Of a stretch of 64,000 bases of DNA, positions 62,344 to 64,000 are shown piece by piece (the stretch's first letter is position 1; the number at the start of each line of letters is the position of its first letter). The notes beneath the pieces were generated by a model. It did no database searches and was not told the DNA's origin. It saw nothing but the letters and a program-made list of their open reading frames with translations. The stretch is from Caballeronia calidae. GTDB taxonomy: Bacteria > Pseudomonadota > Gammaproteobacteria > Burkholderiales > Burkholderiaceae. The stretch lies in the NCBI RefSeq assembly GCF_900044055.2, contig NZ_FCOX02000008.1, positions 62,001-126,000 on the forward strand, in the 5' to 3' direction. The translations under genes were made by a program, and so were the position numbers.

Positions 62344-64000
62344 TCATTCCGACGCGCGCTTCGATTCGTGCTCGCGTGCTTCTTCCGGGCTTTCGTAGAT
62401 ATAAGGCGCCACGCCGCGGCGCTTCAAGGCATCGCCGAGTTTCAGGCGCAGGAAGCTGCTCGTCGTATAGCGCGTGACGCGGTCGTAATGACCATCGACC
62501 AGCTTCGTGACCATGTCCGAATAGGCATCGAGCATATCGGGGCGGATTGAAAAGTTATCGTAATTGACGATGGCGTGCGGCTTCGTCGTCACGCCCGACA
62601 ATTGCTTTTCCACTTCGCGGCGTATCGCTTCGACATCGCTCAGATTTTTTACTTCGAGGCCTTCGAAGTTGATGAAGAAGAGATTCTTCTCCGCGTCGTA
62701 GCTGAAGCGTTCCGACAGATCGAGCCGCAGCAGGATTTCGCGCAGGCCCATCGGCGCGTCGCGGAAGATGCGCTCGTCCATCAGGCGCGGCGGCGCGTCC
62801 ATGATCGGCGCGAAGCCCATCTGCCCGACGATGTCGCGCTCGATATCGATGCCCGGCGCCACTTCCGTCAGAACGAGCCCCTTGTCCGTGAGCTCGAACA
62901 CGCAGCGCTCGGTGACATAGAGCACGGTTTGTCCGCGCTCGGCCGCATAACGGCCGCTGAACGTGCGATGCTCGACCGCATCGACGAACTTGCGGCAATC
63001 GCCGTCGCGGCGGATGTCGAGCTTGCCGTTCGCGATCGCCACATCGAGCTTGCCCGCGTTGAACGTGCCGACGAACACGACCTTCTTCGCCGCCTGGCTG
63101 ATATTGATGAAGCCGCCCGCGCCCGCGAGCTTCGGGCCGAACTTGCTCACGTTGAGATTGCCTTCGCGGTCGGCCTGCGCGAGACCGAGGAACGCGATAT
63201 CGAGACCGCCGCCATCGTAGAAGTCGAACTGATACGGCTGGTCGATGATCGCCTGCGTGTTCGTGGCCGCGCCGAAGTTGAGGCCGCCCGCCGGAATGCC
63301 GCCGATCACGCCGGGCTCGGTCGTCATCGTGAAGAGATCGATCACCTGCTCCTCGTTCGCGACGCTCGCGATGCCCTCCGGCATGCCGATGCCGAGATTC
63401 ACGACGCTATTGGCCATCAGCTCGAAGGCGGCGCGCCGCGCGATGATCTTGCGCTCGGTCAGCGCCATCGGCGGCACCGAGCTCGCGGCCACGCGCAACT
63501 CGCTGGAAAACGCCGCGCTGTATTGCTCGCCGAAGGTCTGCCAGTGATTGTCGGGCTTCGCGAGCACGACACAATCGACCATCACGCCCGGTATCTTCAC
63601 TTGCCGCGAGTTGAGCGTGTTCGATTCGGCGAGACGCTCGACCTGTGCGATCACGATGCCGCCCGAATTGCGCGCGGCCATTGCGATGGAGAGCGCTTCG
63701 AGCGTCAGCGCTTCCTTTTCCATCGTGACGTTGCCGTTGAGATCGGCGGTGGTGCCGCGCACGATCGCGACATCGATCGGGAATGTCTTGTAGTACAGAT
63801 AGTCCGTGCCGTCGATCGGCATGAGGCGCACGATATCTTCCGTCGTGCGCGCATTGAGCTTGCCGCCGCCGTTGCGCGGATCGACGAAGGTGCCGAGTCC
63901 GACCGTCGACAGTTGCCCCGGCCGATGCGCGGCGATATCGCGAAAGAGCTGCGAGATCACGCCTTGCGGCAGGTTATATGCCTCGATGCGGTTGTCGATC
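62344..64000 (-). CDS. Acyl CoA:acetate/3-ketoacid CoA transferase, partial (5' end off window)
   Basis: About 550 codons are visible and continue in frame to the window edge ([13 protein letters not shown] precedes), so the start is missing. It resembles the fused alpha-beta CoA transferases such as propionate CoA-transferase/YdiF (about 650 residues). The first part has [16 protein letters not shown]; the second half has the catalytic Glu in [18 protein letters not shown] and [16 protein letters not shown]. It moves CoA between acyl and acetate or acetoacetate-like acids. Stop at 62344 falls beyond a hairpin. Confidence 0.88.
   Translation of the reverse strand, partial: IDNRIEAYNLPQGVISQLFRDIAAHRPGQLSTVGLGTFVDPRNGGGKLNARTTEDIVRLMPIDGTDYLYYKTFPIDVAIVRGTTADLNGNVTMEKEALTLEALSIAMAARNSGGIVIAQVERLAESNTLNSRQVKIPGVMVDCVVLAKPDNHWQTFGEQYSAAFSSELRVAASSVPPMALTERKIIARRAAFELMANSVVNLGIGMPEGIASVANEEQVIDLFTMTTEPGVIGGIPAGGLNFGAATNTQAIIDQPYQFDFYDGGGLDIAFLGLAQADREGNLNVSKFGPKLAGAGGFINISQAAKKVVFVGTFNAGKLDVAIANGKLDIRRDGDCRKFVDAVEHRTFSGRYAAERGQTVLYVTERCVFELTDKGLVLTEVAPGIDIERDIVGQMGFAPIMDAPPRLMDERIFRDAPMGLREILLRLDLSERFSYDAEKNLFFINFEGLEVKNLSDVEAIRREVEKQLSGVTTKPHAIVNYDNFSIRPDMLDAYSDMVTKLVDGHYDRVTRYTTSSFLRLKLGDALKRRGVAPYIYESPEEAREHESKRASE

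Overview
The window is GC-rich DNA from one replicon of a betaproteobacterium of the Burkholderiaceae, most likely Caballeronia or Paraburkholderia. This is inferred from protein character: a pobA-type hydroxylase, an ESPR-type trimeric autotransporter, DUF4148, an ArgP-type LysR regulator, an MprF-AcvB pair and COG4315 secreted proteins. No rRNA, tRNA, CRISPR array, transposase or phage gene was recognised. About 58 protein genes are supported, mostly in short operons on both strands. One, a 46-residue lipoprotein, is very short.

Layout. 1-8 kb: nucleoside permease-like protein, large MscS channel, an operon of glycolipid-binding-domain protein, SelD and a CDF metal transporter, a small periplasmic protein and an Rrf2 regulator. 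8-10.5 kb: two tiny exported His-rich proteins, then an ECF sigma/anti-sigma pair preceded by a tiny lipoprotein and a COG4315 protein. 10.6-17.5 kb: AraC regulator divergent from an aldo/keto reductase, PobA, a glycogen-debranching-type enzyme with a poly-Q head, and a TSUP permease. 17.8-28.6 kb: Tat-exported acid phosphatase/phospholipase C-family lipoprotein, RidA, LysR/SDR divergent pair, Ldh-family oxidoreductase, M20 peptidase, Ntn-hydrolase acylase lipoprotein and small conserved proteins. 28.7-35.4 kb: AcvB/VirJ and MprF (lysyl-phosphatidylglycerol metabolism), two lipoproteins and two divergent orphan receiver proteins, one with a degenerate active site.

35.5-42.7 kb is a catabolic and uptake locus: GntR/FCD regulator, DapA-like aldolase, four-component ABC importer and aldose 1-epimerase. 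It has a readable promoter and two TTGTNNNACAA palindromes upstream of the aldolase; the substrate is unknown but a sugar acid is plausible. 42.8-47.4 kb is a 1525-residue trimeric autotransporter adhesin with a stalk of 14-residue repeats and a nearly identical 621-bp tandem duplication. About 900 bp of partly AT-rich, decayed-looking DNA lies upstream of it.

48.3-53.8 kb is the most coherent functional module. An OmpR/EnvZ-type two-component system is divergent from a Tat-signal MsrB, a DipZ-type CcdA-thioredoxin fusion and an exported single-cysteine MsrA. Together they read as a self-contained envelope methionine-sulfoxide repair system with its own electron supply. 53.8-64 kb holds an aminotransferase/ArgP divergent pair, DUF427, DUF4148, PanE, a FadR-type regulator, a ferritin-like protein convergent with a 1-Cys peroxiredoxin, an APC amino acid permease, and a CoA-transferase that runs off the right edge.
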